NCBI GenBank assembly: GCA_032358165.1 | Contig: JAALGY010000035.1 | Span: forward strand, 434,001 to 498,000 | DNA from: Diplosphaera chodatii | Lineage: Eukaryota; Chlorophyta; Trebouxiophyceae; Prasiolales; Stichococcaceae | DNA: 64,000 nt | Direction: 5' to 3' | Notes under the pieces: model-generated | Seen by the model: only the letters and a program-made list of their open reading frames with translations | Databases searched by the model: none | Told to the model about the DNA's origin: nothing | Made by a program: the position numbers and the translations under genes | Part shown: positions 1 to 13,239 of the stretch, in pieces | Numbering within the stretch: position 1 is the first letter of the stretch | Layout: each line of letters starts with the position of its first letter

Positions 1-1238
1 ACTTGTATCACGGCAGCGTGGGCACCGACAAGGAGGAAGCCTCGCATGTGCGGAGACAATGCAGACCAAGACTTTCAGCATACTGACGTGGAGGTTGCTG
101 CGCATCCCAGCACGCTGTCTGTACCAACATGGTTGGGCTTTCGTTGCAACTGCGCAGCTGGCAGACAGCCTGGACTGGCAGAGAGCCAAGAAGGAGATTA
201 CAGTCGCTGCTGATTGGCTGCGGCGGAATGGCAAGAAGGTGGTTCCACATCAGCATGCTCCGTGTGGCTGATGCGCTGTGCTAAATACTGATGGCATATA
301 TCACACTCTGATTGCCACCTTGCGGCAGGTGGGCGCCACAGGCTTTTGCCAGGGTGGCGTGCTGTCGTTCATTGCCGCACAGCATGCCGGCATAGACTGC
401 GCTGCCCCTTTCTACGGCTTTCCAAAGGTGATAGGCATACACTGCGGGCCTGATGCATGGCAACAAGCCAGGAAGTAGTCTCCTGCATCATTGCCATGTG
501 CCACGATCATGCAGAAACCAGAGTCGAAGGCGATCTGCCAGGTGGAGAAGATCAAGGTACTGATGCTGCAAACTGCTCACGTTCGCCTCTGCTGGTGGGT
601 AAAGGCATGACAGCATGAAAGGGGGTCATGGTGACGTGAGGTGGACATGTAGTCTGCTTTCGGCTTTTCGCAGGTGCCGCTGCTGATGCAGTTTGGGGAG
701 ACTGACAACTTCTTTGATGCTAATGAGGCACGGAAAGTGGCCGAAGAGATCAAGGTGACGATGTTTACGCATGTTGGCAGCTTTTGTAATCTGGTTGCAT
801 TGCCAGGCATCATGATGATGCACGGCTGGCACCATCAAAGATACCACCAGGCTGTCATGTGTAACGTGCATTTGAGGCCTTGCTTGCTGCATGCACTCTT
901 CAGAGCAGACAGACGATGTGACTGTGCTTCACGACACGTTCAGCGCAGGCTGCTGGCGGTGATGTAGAACTGCATGTCTACCCAGACGTCGGTCATGCGT
1001 TCATGACTGGGTTCACATCAGAGGGCATCTCCAATATGGAGACCATTGGCTGTCCGGTGCGCCACACGTGCCTGCTTTTGCTTGTATGCCAGCCAGTTCA
1101 TCGTCAAAGAGGTTGGCCGTGCACGTCGGCTACATGGATGACCAACCATTTCTGCAGAGGCCGGACAATATTCAGGAGGTCCAGCAGCAAGCCTGGGCGC
1201 GGCTGATCGCCTTCTTCGACAAGCATCTCAAGGGTTGA
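1..1238 (+). CDS. Dienelactone hydrolase family protein (5' partial)
   Basis: Alpha/beta hydrolase of the dienelactone hydrolase family; members hydrolyse small esters or lactones, usually in the cytosol, and the substrate here is unknown. The window opens inside an exon (frame starts at base 3, LYHGSVGTDKEEASH). Further exons are about 158-238, 329-427, 542-556, 674-754 and 949 onward, ending IAFFDKHLKG and TGA at 1236-1238. The catalytic triad is visible: nucleophile Cys in GFCQGG (near 350), Asp in MQFGETDNF (near 700) and His in PDVGHAFM (near 1000). Exon 542-556 is only 15 bases (VEKIK) and is supported by clean splice sites and family spacing. The start lies left of the window. The 3' end faces SERINC. 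The family call is firm; the splice joins around 1050-1110 are less sure. Confidence 0.85.
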
Positions 1239-1250
1239 TACCTGGACGAC

Positions 1251-1268
1251 AGTAGTATGCATACTACT
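1251..1268. repeat. Perfect 18-bp palindrome in the 3' UTR
   Basis: AGTAGTATGCATACTACT equals its own reverse complement. It lies 13 bases after the hydrolase stop, between two convergent genes. It could form a cruciform in DNA or a short hairpin in RNA. No known function is assigned. Confidence 0.7.
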
Positions 1269-1373
1269 ATGCTGGTCACCCTGATGCAAAGCCTGGAGAC
1301 GACTTGGTCAGCGGCACTTGCTTGACTGACATGTTCATGAGAGATATCGCAGTTCCTAGCCCTAGCACACCTG

Positions 1374-1386
1374 TAAAACCGTGTAA
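1374..1386 (+). terminator. Putative polyadenylation signals (two TGTAA copies)
   Basis: Two TGTAA motifs lie a few bases apart about 140 bases after the hydrolase stop. TGTAA is the usual chlorophyte polyadenylation signal. They fall just before the SERINC 3' end on the other strand. Confidence 0.5.
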
Positions 1387-1441
1387 AACCAAAGTTGCCA
1401 AACAACGACCCAGTTCCATCTGTTCGAGAGCTCAGCAGCAC

Positions 1442-1448
1442 TTTACAC
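1442..1448 (-). terminator. Putative polyadenylation signal of SERINC
   Basis: On the minus strand this reads TGTAAAG, about 45 bases after the SERINC stop at 1492. The signals of the two convergent genes lie about 60 bases apart, so their 3' UTRs may overlap. Confidence 0.5.
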
Positions 1449-1491
1449 CATGCCTGACTGCGCCAGCCTGTGCGTGGCTGACGCGGCGACC

Positions 1492-4330
1492 TCACGCAAA
1501 GCTTCTTTCTGGGAACAGTGCCGGAGCAGCCAGGACCCAGAGATACAGGCAGGCTGTGGCCACCATGGACACCAGCTTCACCCAGACACTGAACCAACCG
1601 ACGTCCAGCAGATCCTTCTCCTCTGCACCCATGCCCCATCCTGCAGTGCGAAGCCAGGGTTGTAGTCTTTTGATACAGTGTGAAGAAGCAGGCCATGGTC
1701 ATGCAGCACCCGGGCAATGGCAAAGGTGCTCACATTCTTGTAAAAGTTAACATGTGCAGGGCGGGGGGCCACAGGGTGACAACAACTGGTGTCACATAAC
1801 GCATATGTTGAGAAGCGCACCTGTCATCAGCATGGCAATGTACATGCTCGCGAGGCTGAAGATGAAGTGGAACCAGCTGTAGTTGTAGCTCACGGGCTCA
1901 TAGTCCAGCATCGCTGCGCCCTTGCTGGGCCCTGCGGAACACATGGAAGGCTTGAGCTCGGGCCTTGTGGCGATAACAGATGCACCGATTGCTGTGCCAC
2001 CACCCAGCGGGCAACGCCAAGCAGGGGGCGGAAAGTGTTTGCCTTGACACTGCATACAGCCAGTGGGACAGCAGGTCACCACAACTTTAACTATCTGCGC
2101 ACCCGCGGCCATGGGGCCCTGCTGGCGGGGCGCCTCGCCGTCCAGCCCGGCGGAGGTGCCCTCCTCCTCGTCGCGCCGCTCCAGCAGCGGCTGGCCTGCA
2201 TGGATGGGGTGCTGACACTGTCGAACGTGACCACGACCTACGCACCTGAAGGAGGGGCGACCAGCAGGTGCGTCAGAGGGCTGTACAGCGACAGCTTGAC
2301 GAAGCATGCGTGAAAGATGCATTTTGCACCTGCGGTGCCTTCGGTTGAGCTGCCGCTGAGGAAGGCCTCGGTGTTGGAGCCGACGCGCAGCGCCGACCAG
2401 ACCACACTGGCTAAAGCCACCGCCTGCATCCGCCAAGTCAAGTGTGACACACCAAACGAGGGACTCAGTGGTACTTGCACTCATGTTGGCCCCTGCATCT
2501 CCACAAAACCTGACAAGCGATGGTGTCCCAGAAACCTGACATCAAAGCCACAGTATACGGATGGTTTTACAAGGCAATGTACACACCATGCCAAGTGCAA
2601 GGGTGGAACCGGACGCGGCCGACAGCTGCTTGCCGAGGGAGTTGCACTGGTAGTCGTGCGGCTCGCTCTGCAGCGCTGAGTACGCCAGGTAGGTGCAGTA
2701 CAGCGACACCACCGCCGCCGGGAACAGGCTCCCGTTTGTCGCCTACGACATGTGCAGCAGTGCGCTTTGAACAAGGAAACAACCAGGCCTTGCAACTTCT
2801 ATTGCAGGCGTCTCAGAACACAGTGTCAGCGATCAAGCGTTGCCACCATGACCCATCTGCAGTTCAACTCATCAGCCCACAGCCTCTGGCTCAGCCGCAG
2901 TGCGCACTCACCGCAGGGTGCATGGAGGAAGCCCCCAGCACAAGTGCCACTACCAGCGACAGCACAATGACCGTGACGTTGAAGGAGCAGTCGCCAGCGG
3001 CCGCCGGGTTGAACCAGTAGAACAGCAGGCCCACAATCGCGGCGATGCCCGCATAGCAGCCCACTGTCACGCCCAGCAGAGCGTACAGGTAGCGCTCATC
3101 TTCCATCGCCACCCTGGCCATGCAATCAGGGGGTCAGGTAGGACAATCAACGCAGAGGGCAGTCGAAACAGATGCTTGATGATGTGCCCTGAAGGTGATG
3201 TGGCGTTCAACACAATATTGGGTCCATACAGAGGCGTGCCCCTCACCAGGTGTCGTTCCAGGTCTGGGTGAAGTCCAGCAGAATGATCATCTGCACAACC
3301 AGGAAGGTGCCACCGCCAAAGCGCGCAATGAAGCCTGCAGATCGTGATGTTTACAACTAAAGCTGTGCCAAGTATCAGTATCACATTACACACCAACAGT
3401 TAGGTCGATGTGTTGGTCCCGCAGGGAACATATGCAATGTTTGCGCACCATACATGTTGACGAGCCCATTGGGGAAAAAGAACGGCAGCGCGGAGAACAG
3501 CAGCCACAGGCCCAGCTTGACCATCCAGTTGCCGTGGTGCAGGTACTGGTCTCGCTTGTCTGACTTGTACTTCACCCCCAGCAGCACCAGCGCCATGAAG
3601 CTGAAGAACAGCTGCGAGATTAAACAGCACAGTCATGCTGCTGTGTGATGCCTCGTTGCCGGTGAATCCGTGCCGTCAAAGTGCAAAAAAAGGTGTTTGG
3701 GTGCACCATGCTGCAACCCAGATGCTGCAGACGCACGCTCACCCAGTTGCCCATGGACAGGCGGAAGACAGCCTGCTGGCCGTACCAGCGGTCACTCGGC
3801 TCATAGCCAGACCCTGGCAGAATCCCTACAGCACACAGCATCACACTCGGGTCAGGATGCTGCCGACTATGTCTAGTTTCAGCGAGTACCACCGTGGACA
3901 CTGTTGACAGACACGGACTGCATGCAGCACAGACGCTTACATGGGATCTTCTCGATGATGGGCTTGGCAAAGTCCCGCAGTACCTGCAGCACCAAGAGAA
4001 TGCTAACATAAGAGCGGAGGTGGGAGTCTGCAGGTACTTGCAATGCGCTTTGCAACCTGGGTGACGCAGAGGCAGGCACCAGCAGCTCAGCGCACCCAGG
4101 AGAGGAACAGCGCCAGTGTGAAGAGGAAGCAGTACGCCATGCGGGCGCTCTTCCGCAGCACCTCCCGGCTGGCGCATGTGAAACATTGACATGCGCACAT
4201 GCCTGCGAGACATGCACGCAGAGATCATAGAGCGCAACAGGGTGCAACCAGCGTCTTGAGACTAGCTTGGTGCGTCAGGGTGTCAGCAGCACGGGTACAC
4301 ACCTGCCAGGGAGGCTAGGCAACCCCCCAT
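1492..4330 (-). CDS. SERINC: SERINC/TDE1 family multipass membrane protein
   Basis: Serine incorporator family protein with about ten or eleven membrane segments, found in endomembranes and plasma membrane. The family was proposed to aid serine-lipid synthesis and also scrambles lipids. About 12 exons were assembled. Start at 4330 (MGGCLASLAG); the next exon, 4096-4202, carries MCACQCFTC then SREVLRKSARMAYC in matching phase. Then LRDFAKPIIEKIPW, GYEPSDRWYGQQAVFRLSMG, GVKYKSDKRDQYLHHGNW, the hallmark GGTFLVVQMIILLDFTQTWN and YCTYLAYSALQSEPHDYQCN, and NYSWFHFIFSLASMYIAMLM. The final exon ends VWVKLVSMVATACLYLWVLA then APALFPERSFA, with stop at 1492-1494. All family landmarks are present in order. 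It diverges from the small membrane ORF at 4756. Confidence 0.93.
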
Positions 4331-4755
4331 ACTGGATATCACGAACATGCTGACCGCTTGTCAGCTCTCTGCCAATCTGTGAGTCAGGACCTTCGACTTC
4401 CCACTGCTATGTGTAGGGCAACACTCAGCAGAGTCGAGGCTTATTATTATTGCCCCCAGGGCCGAGCGAGCCAGCTCCGAACGTATTCTGCACAGCAAGC
4501 CAGAATTCACATCTGCCAATGCAAATGCGTTTAGTCCCGGCCGGAAGTGCGCTGCGTGTGCACAGGGAATCAGCAACCACAACAAGAGTCGTTTCACGTT
4601 CACGTGCACGCATGCCCACGTGGACTGCAAGGGGACTAAGGCTCACACTTCCAAATTTTGCCCGGACATGCACATAGACTGTGCAAACAGGAGTTCCTCA
4701 GTAGCGGACCTGACTAGCAGACGCTCTAAGTCTACAGTGTGCCTGTCATCGCCTA
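4331..4755. other. Divergent intergenic region
   Basis: 425 bases between the SERINC start (minus) and the small membrane ORF (plus). It should hold both promoters. I see no TATA box, RNA gene or coding pattern in it. Confidence 0.5.
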
Positions 4756-4929
4756 ATGGATGAGCACAGCATCTTTGGGTACCCACTGCCTATGCCTAGA
4801 TCGGACCTCTACATTGCTCTTGCAACAGTCGCTGGTTTCCTGCCTGCTGTGGTCTTTGTGCACCACACCGTGGTCTTCGTCATCAATCAGCTTCGACGAC
4901 TGCGCCCAGCTGCTCGCAAGCAGGACTAA
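4756..4929 (+). CDS. Small single-pass membrane protein, possible first cistron
   Basis: A 57-residue intronless ORF starting MDEHSIFGYPLPMPRSDLY, followed by a hydrophobic segment (ALATVAGFLPAVVFVHHTVV) and a basic tail (NQLRRLRPAARKQD). The composition, a single membrane span with positive charges after it, looks like a genuine protein and unlike the frames around it. I do not recognise the family. It ends only 81 bases before the AP-4 mu start on the same strand, with no TGTAA between, so both may be read from one mRNA. The alternatives are a regulatory upstream ORF of AP-4 mu or chance. A second ATG four bases in opens another frame whose TGA overlaps the AP-4 mu ATG. Confidence 0.6.
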   Translation: MDEHSIFGYPLPMPRSDLYIALATVAGFLPAVVFVHHTVVFVINQLRRLRPAARKQD

Positions 4930-5001
4930 ACACAGGACCGCCATTCAGTGTGAGCGCCACAGCAGTGACAGTAGCGGCGGTGGCTACCCTCAGGATATCG
5001 T

Positions 5002-5039
5002 GGCGAGAGGATGATATCTCAGTTCTTCATCCTCTCGCC
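5002..5039 (+). promoter_or_regulatory. 13-bp inverted repeat enclosing the AP-4 mu start codon
   Basis: The left arm 5002-5014 (GGCGAGAGGATGA) and right arm 5027-5039 (TCATCCTCTCGCC) are exact reverse complements with a 12-base loop. The AP-4 mu ATG (5011-5013) is inside the left arm. In mRNA this would be a strong hairpin burying the start codon. No mismatches or bulges are present. Confidence 0.6.
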
Positions 5040-7670
5040 CCGCGGCGACACCATCATCTTGCGGGACTACCTGAACAACGTGCCCAAGGTGTGCAGCGAT
5101 TTCATGTCAGGCGAGCATCTGAATCATCTTGCTGAAAAGGCTACGCACTTGTTCATTTAGTTTGCGTCACTCTACAGGATTCGACAGAGACCTTCTTCCG
5201 GAAGGTGCGGTTCTGGGGCGATGGCCGCGATGCACCGCCGGTGTTCCAGGTGGATGGCGTCAGCTACCTGCATGTAAAGGTGCGGGCAGCTCCATAGACC
5301 CATGCTGCATAGTCAGTCGTATCATGCCATGTCAGCGACACGGAGCAGGTGCTCAAGTACAAACTCAGAGCAATGCCCTGTGGCCGCTGTAGGAAGCTGG
5401 GCTGCTGGTTGCGGCGGCCACACGAGAGAATGTGTCGCCGTCGGTGATTTTGGAGCTGCTGCGGCGCATCGGCGGCATCATCCGCGATTATTGCGGCGTG
5501 CTCAGCGAGGAGGCCGTGCGCAAGAACTGCGTGCTGGTGTATGAGCTGCTGGATGAGGTAAGCCGGACTTTGAAGCCGCATCATGGTTACAACAAACACC
5601 CTGGTGTCTCCTTCATCAGTAGGGGAGGACAATGCAAGGCACTGTAGCGCCACACAATTTGCATGATGAATCACGTCGTCTTCTTTGTCTTGAGGTTGCT
5701 GTGCATACATACTATGCAGGTCATTGACTATGGCTTCCCGCAGTCCTCGTCCTCAGAGGCACTGAAGGAGTTTGTGCTCAATGACCCGATCATTGTCAGG
5801 GGCCCGGTGCGTAGGGCAGCTGCTGCCAGATACACTCTGCAATGCTGCTGCTGGTCTCATGCTGGAGCAGAAACAGCACAAGTCAGTAGAGTCACAGGAC
5901 GTGCCACTAATGTTGCTGCGCTTGGTCCTGCTGCAGTCGAGCCGGGCGCCCAGCGCGATGTTCCAGGTGGGCCGGGGGCCCACGGGCGTCATCAAGAGCG
6001 TCCTGGACACCACACGCACCGACGGGGGGCGCCGTGACGAGATCTTCGTGGACATAGTGGAGAAGCTCACCGCCATCTTCAACTCCTCCGGCTACCTGCA
6101 GTCATCGCAAATCGACGGCGCCATCGTGGTGTGTGAAGCTGTGTCGTACGGCGTGTACAGAGGTCATACCGAATTGCCAGGCTTGTGAGCAGAAGAGCTG
6201 TCGAGTTCTCTGCAGTGAGCACGTTTGTTGCCTTCTGCAGGTCAAGAGCTACCTTGCAGGCAACCCTGCGATCCGGTTGGCTCTCAATGACGACCTTGTC
6301 ATCGGGCGGCAGGTACATCGTCCTTTAAACGCCGGGATGCACATCAATCCGGTTGGCTGATTGACGCTTTTGGGTCGCCAAGCCGTCACATTCTTGGTGC
6401 AGGAGGGTGCCAGCGGCGGGGCGCCGCGGTGGGGCGGCTCGTTCGATGCCGTGATGCTAGACGACTGCAACTTCCACGAGAGTGTGTCGCTGGATCGCTT
6501 TGAGGCAGAGCGCATGCTCGAGCTGGTGCCCCCAGACGGCGAGTTTGCCCTCATGCAGTACAGGTGCACGATTCATCGAACCGTGCAACCGCATAAGGTT
6601 TTAAGTGCGTTCAGTGGCGGCGTGTCGAGCCTGTACTCATGCTGAGATGGGGAAGAAGATTTGCAAGTGTCTGCAGCAGCCCGGATGCCGCTTAGCAGCA
6701 CATCTCCATTGGAGCACGAGTGTGCTTACACACTCCTGCATGTGCTGCAGGAGCACGTACGACTCAAAACCGCCTTTCAGGGTGTACATAGACCTGGAGG
6801 ACGACCCATCCTCGGCGCAGAAGGTGCAGAAGCGTGCTGATCTTTCCGGATGCATTGCATGTTTGACTGTGGCACTGCAAATGTCAACACCATCACGGAC
6901 ACAGCTCTGCGTGTGTGAGCAGGCTCTTTTGATGATAAGGGTCAGGGCAGAGTACGCTTCAGACAAATCGGCATCTAGCCTCGAGGTCCGCAGGCTACAA
7001 CACTTACAGCCTGTCGCTGCTGAAGCACTTGACTGTTCACACGCCACCCCAGTGCAGCTTGCATGCATATGCCAGAATCCCGAGGTCTGTCCGACTGTGC
7101 GCAGGTGGTGGTGCCGATGCCAGCAGCAGTGGAGCGCGTCAGCTGCTCGTACCCCGCAGAGCCGCAGCCACGCGGCTCCCAGACCTGGGACTGGCAGGAG
7201 AAGCAGCGCCGCCTGGTGTGGAAGTTCAAGAAGGTGCCCGGCGGCAGCGAGCACACACTTCAGGCGTGTCTCCATGGCTCGTCACACACTGTCGCCATGT
7301 ATGTCGGCCTGATGTGGCACGCACTTGTTTGCGGGTGCCATTGCTGATGGTGGCTTCAGCTTAGTGTCTCATAGCCACAGGCACACGAGACTGCAAGTGA
7401 CACGGCATTGCAGCAGCCTTATTGAGCCCTGCAGCAAGCTTGAGTGCTGTTGTGTGTTCATAGGCGCGCCTCACCATGGATGAAGCGCACCGGGTGTTGC
7501 GGCGGGACATTGGGCCCATCAACCTGGAGTTCACGGTGCCAATGCTGTGCGCATCGCGGCTGCAAGTGCGGTACCTGCAGATCATGAAGCAAGAGAAGCC
7601 AGGGCAGCCGGCAGCCTACCGCTGGGTGCGGTATGTGACCACCTCCAACTCGTATGTGGTACGGCCGTGA
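5011..7670 (+). CDS. AP4M: AP-4 adaptor complex subunit mu
   Basis: Medium subunit of the AP-4 coat, which sorts cargo at the trans-Golgi network and binds tyrosine-type sorting signals through its C-terminal domain. The N-terminal longin domain begins MISQFFILSPRGDTIILRDY (exon 5011-5088) and continues STETFFRKVRFW, FQVDGVSYLHVK, ENVSPSVILELLRRIGGIIR, NCVLVYELLDEVIDYGFPQS. The linker is followed by the mu-homology domain: GPTGVIKSVLDTTRTDGGRR, DEIFVDIVEKLTAIFNSSGY, WGGSFDAVMLDDCNFHESVS, LDRFEAERMLELVPPDGEFA, then QTWDWQEKQRRLVWKFKKVP and YRWVRYVTTSNSYVVRP at the stop (7668-7670). The start and blocks match plant AP-4 mu more closely than AP-1 to AP-3 mu chains. The start codon lies in a perfect hairpin and follows a small ORF closely. 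Confidence 0.95.
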
Positions 7671-8460
7671 CAGACGCAGGACCTCGGATGCAGCGTGTAC
7701 ACCGTCTGGTGGTTTGACATACGAGGCTGTAATCAGGAAGGGCTACACTGGCAGTGGACCACACGTCAACATGCTGTAGATTGTGCGTCGTCTGTTCCTG
7801 TCTATCGACACATGCTTTCCGCGCAATACTAACTCATGCAGCAGGCGCTACCACATATAGTCAGCGCATGACGCCGCAGGCCGAGGCACCCACCGCCTTT
7901 TGCTCCTGTGCCATGCGTCCAATGGCTGCAAAGCTGGCGTATGCATGCACGAGCACGGTCGCCAATGCTCAGATACATATGTGATGCTGCGCTACCATTT
8001 GAGATAGCGTCGGTTGTGCAAATCGCCCATGCTGGCTGAGACTCCCCACCGGGTAAATAGCTGAAGAGTCGTCACTCAGCAGTCGCAGTCGTCAGTCCGC
8101 CTGGGATGTCGTCAGCGCTGTCATCACGACCAAAGTCATAATGTGGTCTGCATGTAGCGCTTCACCGCTTCGGCCCACTTTCGAGAACCCAAGACCGTCC
8201 TGTGCGCTTTGATACGTTTTGCGGAGGCGACAGGACCAGCCATAGTATTCTGCTGCCTTGCCAACCGTACCTTCCTTGCCTTTCTGAACAGGCTGTGCTG
8301 CTGCACAAGGCCGGTCTGTGTGTCCGCAGAAGCATGCTCTAGCAGGTTCTACCTACACACAGATGTTTTAGCCGTGAGATACGCTGTAGCTCCAGCTTTG
8401 ACTTGCTGCACCTTTGGAATTCCACCCACCGAAGCTATCGGATCTCTGTATACAGCCAAC
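7671..8460. other. Intergenic region with AP-4 mu 3' UTR
   Basis: 790 bases. TGTAA at 7729-7733, about 60 bases after the AP-4 mu stop, is a likely polyadenylation signal. The frame of the next gene stays open upstream to about 8209 but has no ATG before 8461. No convincing gene is visible. Confidence 0.5.
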
Positions 8461-11040
<2,580 letters not shown>

Positions 11041-11313
11041 ATAGAGGGTTGCCGGCCTGCAGTGCGCAGGGCATGTGTCTGAGTTCTTGACGGAGTTGCT
11101 TGGAACCGGAGCATTGGACCAGTCAACGCTGCAACATGGCCATGTGTGCAAGGGGGGGACCTTTCCAGCTGTTGTCCGAATCACTCGACTGGGAGGACCC
11201 ACAGATGATCTCCAGATTCTTATCGCCCCGACTCTTGAACTTGAAGTTGAAGTGCAGCGCGCACCCACCTGCACAGCATAACAATCGCTGGCTCATTCAA
11301 CCATACTGACATC

Positions 11314-12599
11314 ATGGCCACCAGCTGCATGTCCACGCAGCTGCGCGTACCGGCTGCATCGCCTGCTCGGGCGTCAGCTTCCAGGCACACCTCGCAGCTG
11401 CGCGTGACCCCATTCGCCGCTGCTCCCCTCCGCCTGCGCACCAGGCTGCAAGGTGCGCTGAAAAGGTAGACTTGCTGACGATGAAACATCACGATTGGCC
11501 GCGCTGACTGATCTTTCTTGTTGGAAACGCCGGTTCACGTTGTAGTTGTCCGGAGCTGCTACTCGCGCTGCTGACTTTGTTCTGCTGCAAACATGGCACC
11601 TGAAGTTTGCGGGACACATGGCTGCGCGGCCAATTGTCGGTTCACCAAGTGCAGATGCTCCATGATCATTTCTCACTGCAGCACCAACCATGGGGTCCAC
11701 CGCTGATGTCTCTCAGCTGCAGAAGCCGAGCAACTTCACGCAAAGTGTGCATCCGTGTGGCTCCTGGGAAGCTCGTGTGATGGTTTCACGTCTCAGACTA
11801 TCACTGCGCAGGGCGCACGGTGGGAGTGCGTGCGAAGGAGTTTGACTTTGACCAGTTCTTGGAGAACACACAGCAGAAGGTAGCATGCCGTGGTGGCAAC
11901 GTTGATGAGCAACGTGCATTGCAGAAGATACAGATCATGCAGGGTTCAGGGGTTTTCCATGCACAACTCCCTCCTGACTCCTTCGCCCTGCCCGCAGTTT
12001 GAGGCATCTGAGAATAAGCCAGCGGTCATCGCATACTCTGTTGGCGCCGTCTTTGCCTTCTTCTTCGCGGAGTGGTTCATCCACTTGCCGCTGTTCGACT
12101 TCGTGAGTATCTTCTCTTCCTGCCGCTTGCATGGCACTAGGGTTGGCTGTTGCAGCAGTTGAAGATGATAACTCCCAGCAAATGTGTCTTATACGCAGGT
12201 GCTTGGGTTTCCGATACAGCTGCTGGGGCTGCTGATAGCGCCGTACTTGGCCGTCCGGTATCTGGCGGTACGCTGCAGCTCCTGCAGCTCTCCTGCCGAG
12301 CGCACTGTCTCTGATCTACATTGCGGTTTCAGGATCTGCAGCTGACCGTGTCGATAGGCTCAGGCTGACTGTCCTAGCTGGGTCGCAGGATGGAGAGGAC
12401 TGGTATGCTGATGCATCTGATGCCGCGGTGAGTGCCTTTCGATGAGCACCATCTGCCTGAGGGTACTTGTACGCTGTGTGCTATTTAGTGCTGCTCCCAT
12501 CGAACCGCAGCATCGCTGACTCATGTCATGTATGCTGCGCCGCAGGACAAGGTCACTGCGCAGCTGCCAGGCCTGAACAAGAAGCGGATCGGATCGTGA
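11314..12599 (+). CDS. CURT1/CAAD-like thylakoid membrane protein
   Basis: Small plastid protein resembling the CAAD/CURT1 family, which shapes thylakoid margins. Exon 1 (from 11314) encodes a typical transit peptide, MATSCMSTQLRVPAASPARA onward. It is spliced in phase to RTVGVRAKEFDFDQFLENTQ, giving a likely cleavage after VRA. The following exons give FEASENKPAVIAYSVGAVFA with FFFAEWFIHLPLFDF (first hydrophobic hairpin), VLGFPIQLLGLLIAPYLAVR (second), DGEDWYADASDAA (acidic amphipathic part) and DKVTAQLPGLNKKRIGS before the stop at 12597-12599. All six exons join in consistent phase. TGTAA at 12644 is a likely polyadenylation signal. The ENKP plus two hydrophobic segments and the length fit CAAD proteins; the exact family assignment is from memory. 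Confidence 0.75.
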
Positions 12600-13239
12600 A
12601 CAAGATGTTGTTCCATAAATACGCATGCTAGTGGTGGTCAATATGTAAGGCCAACTTGTAGGCATACCGCTGGCCTGCAACCTCGACAATGAATTCATCA
12701 TTGCTTGCTAATTTCGTTTGCTGAATTTCTGCAAGGCTCAACTGTGCAGCCCGTGCGTGATGGCGTGGCATGACAGCCGATTGGAAGCAAGCATGCCTCG
12801 CGGGGCATCCTCACGCTGGCTAACGAGGGAGGATTGGCGCATGCTCTCGATCACTTCTGTCGAAGTCGTATCTCTGCCAAGATGCAAGTGTCTAGTCGTC
12901 TAGGCTGCACACCGAAAGGGCAGCATCCGAGATCAACATTTCCACCGTTCCGGCGATCGGCAGCCTGTGCTCTATACAGGTTCCCGGTTGCCAGCTTCGA
13001 TCCCATGCGCAGTCGCACTGTACCGCTGCAGCATCAACAATATCCACTTTGCAAAACAGGCCATCGTGACGTGTTGATAGACCTTACTTGGACGCCGCTG
13101 CTCACGGACTATTGCTGTGGCAGTGAACTACACAGCAGATCACTCTGCTGGCTTGGTGTCCAGGCAAAGCTTCTATGATATAGCGTTTGCCCCAAGTCGT
13201 AGACTGAGCAGATTAGTTTGTTGCACCGAAATTGGCATC
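12600..13239. other. Intergenic region upstream of RtcB
   Basis: 640 bases containing TGTAA at 12644-12648, 45 bases after the upstream gene's stop, and then presumably the RtcB promoter. The RtcB frame is open upstream to about 13117, but that position is GTG, not ATG. I see no other gene. Confidence 0.5.

Noticed and set aside
4760..5014. 84-codon frame overlapping the small membrane ORF and the AP-4 mu start
   Set aside because: Ser/Cys/Thr-rich with no protein-like pattern; the neighbouring frame is far more convincing. Its stop overlapping the AP-4 mu ATG is kept only as a remark on geometry.
7864..7990. Minus-strand frame with LATVLVHAYASFAAIGRMAQ
   Set aside because: It looks protein-like over about 35 residues, but I found no start exon in phase and no polyadenylation signal.
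13117..13239. Upstream extension of RtcB
   Set aside because: The frame is open but begins with GTG, and the ATG at 13240 fits the usual RtcB N-terminus.
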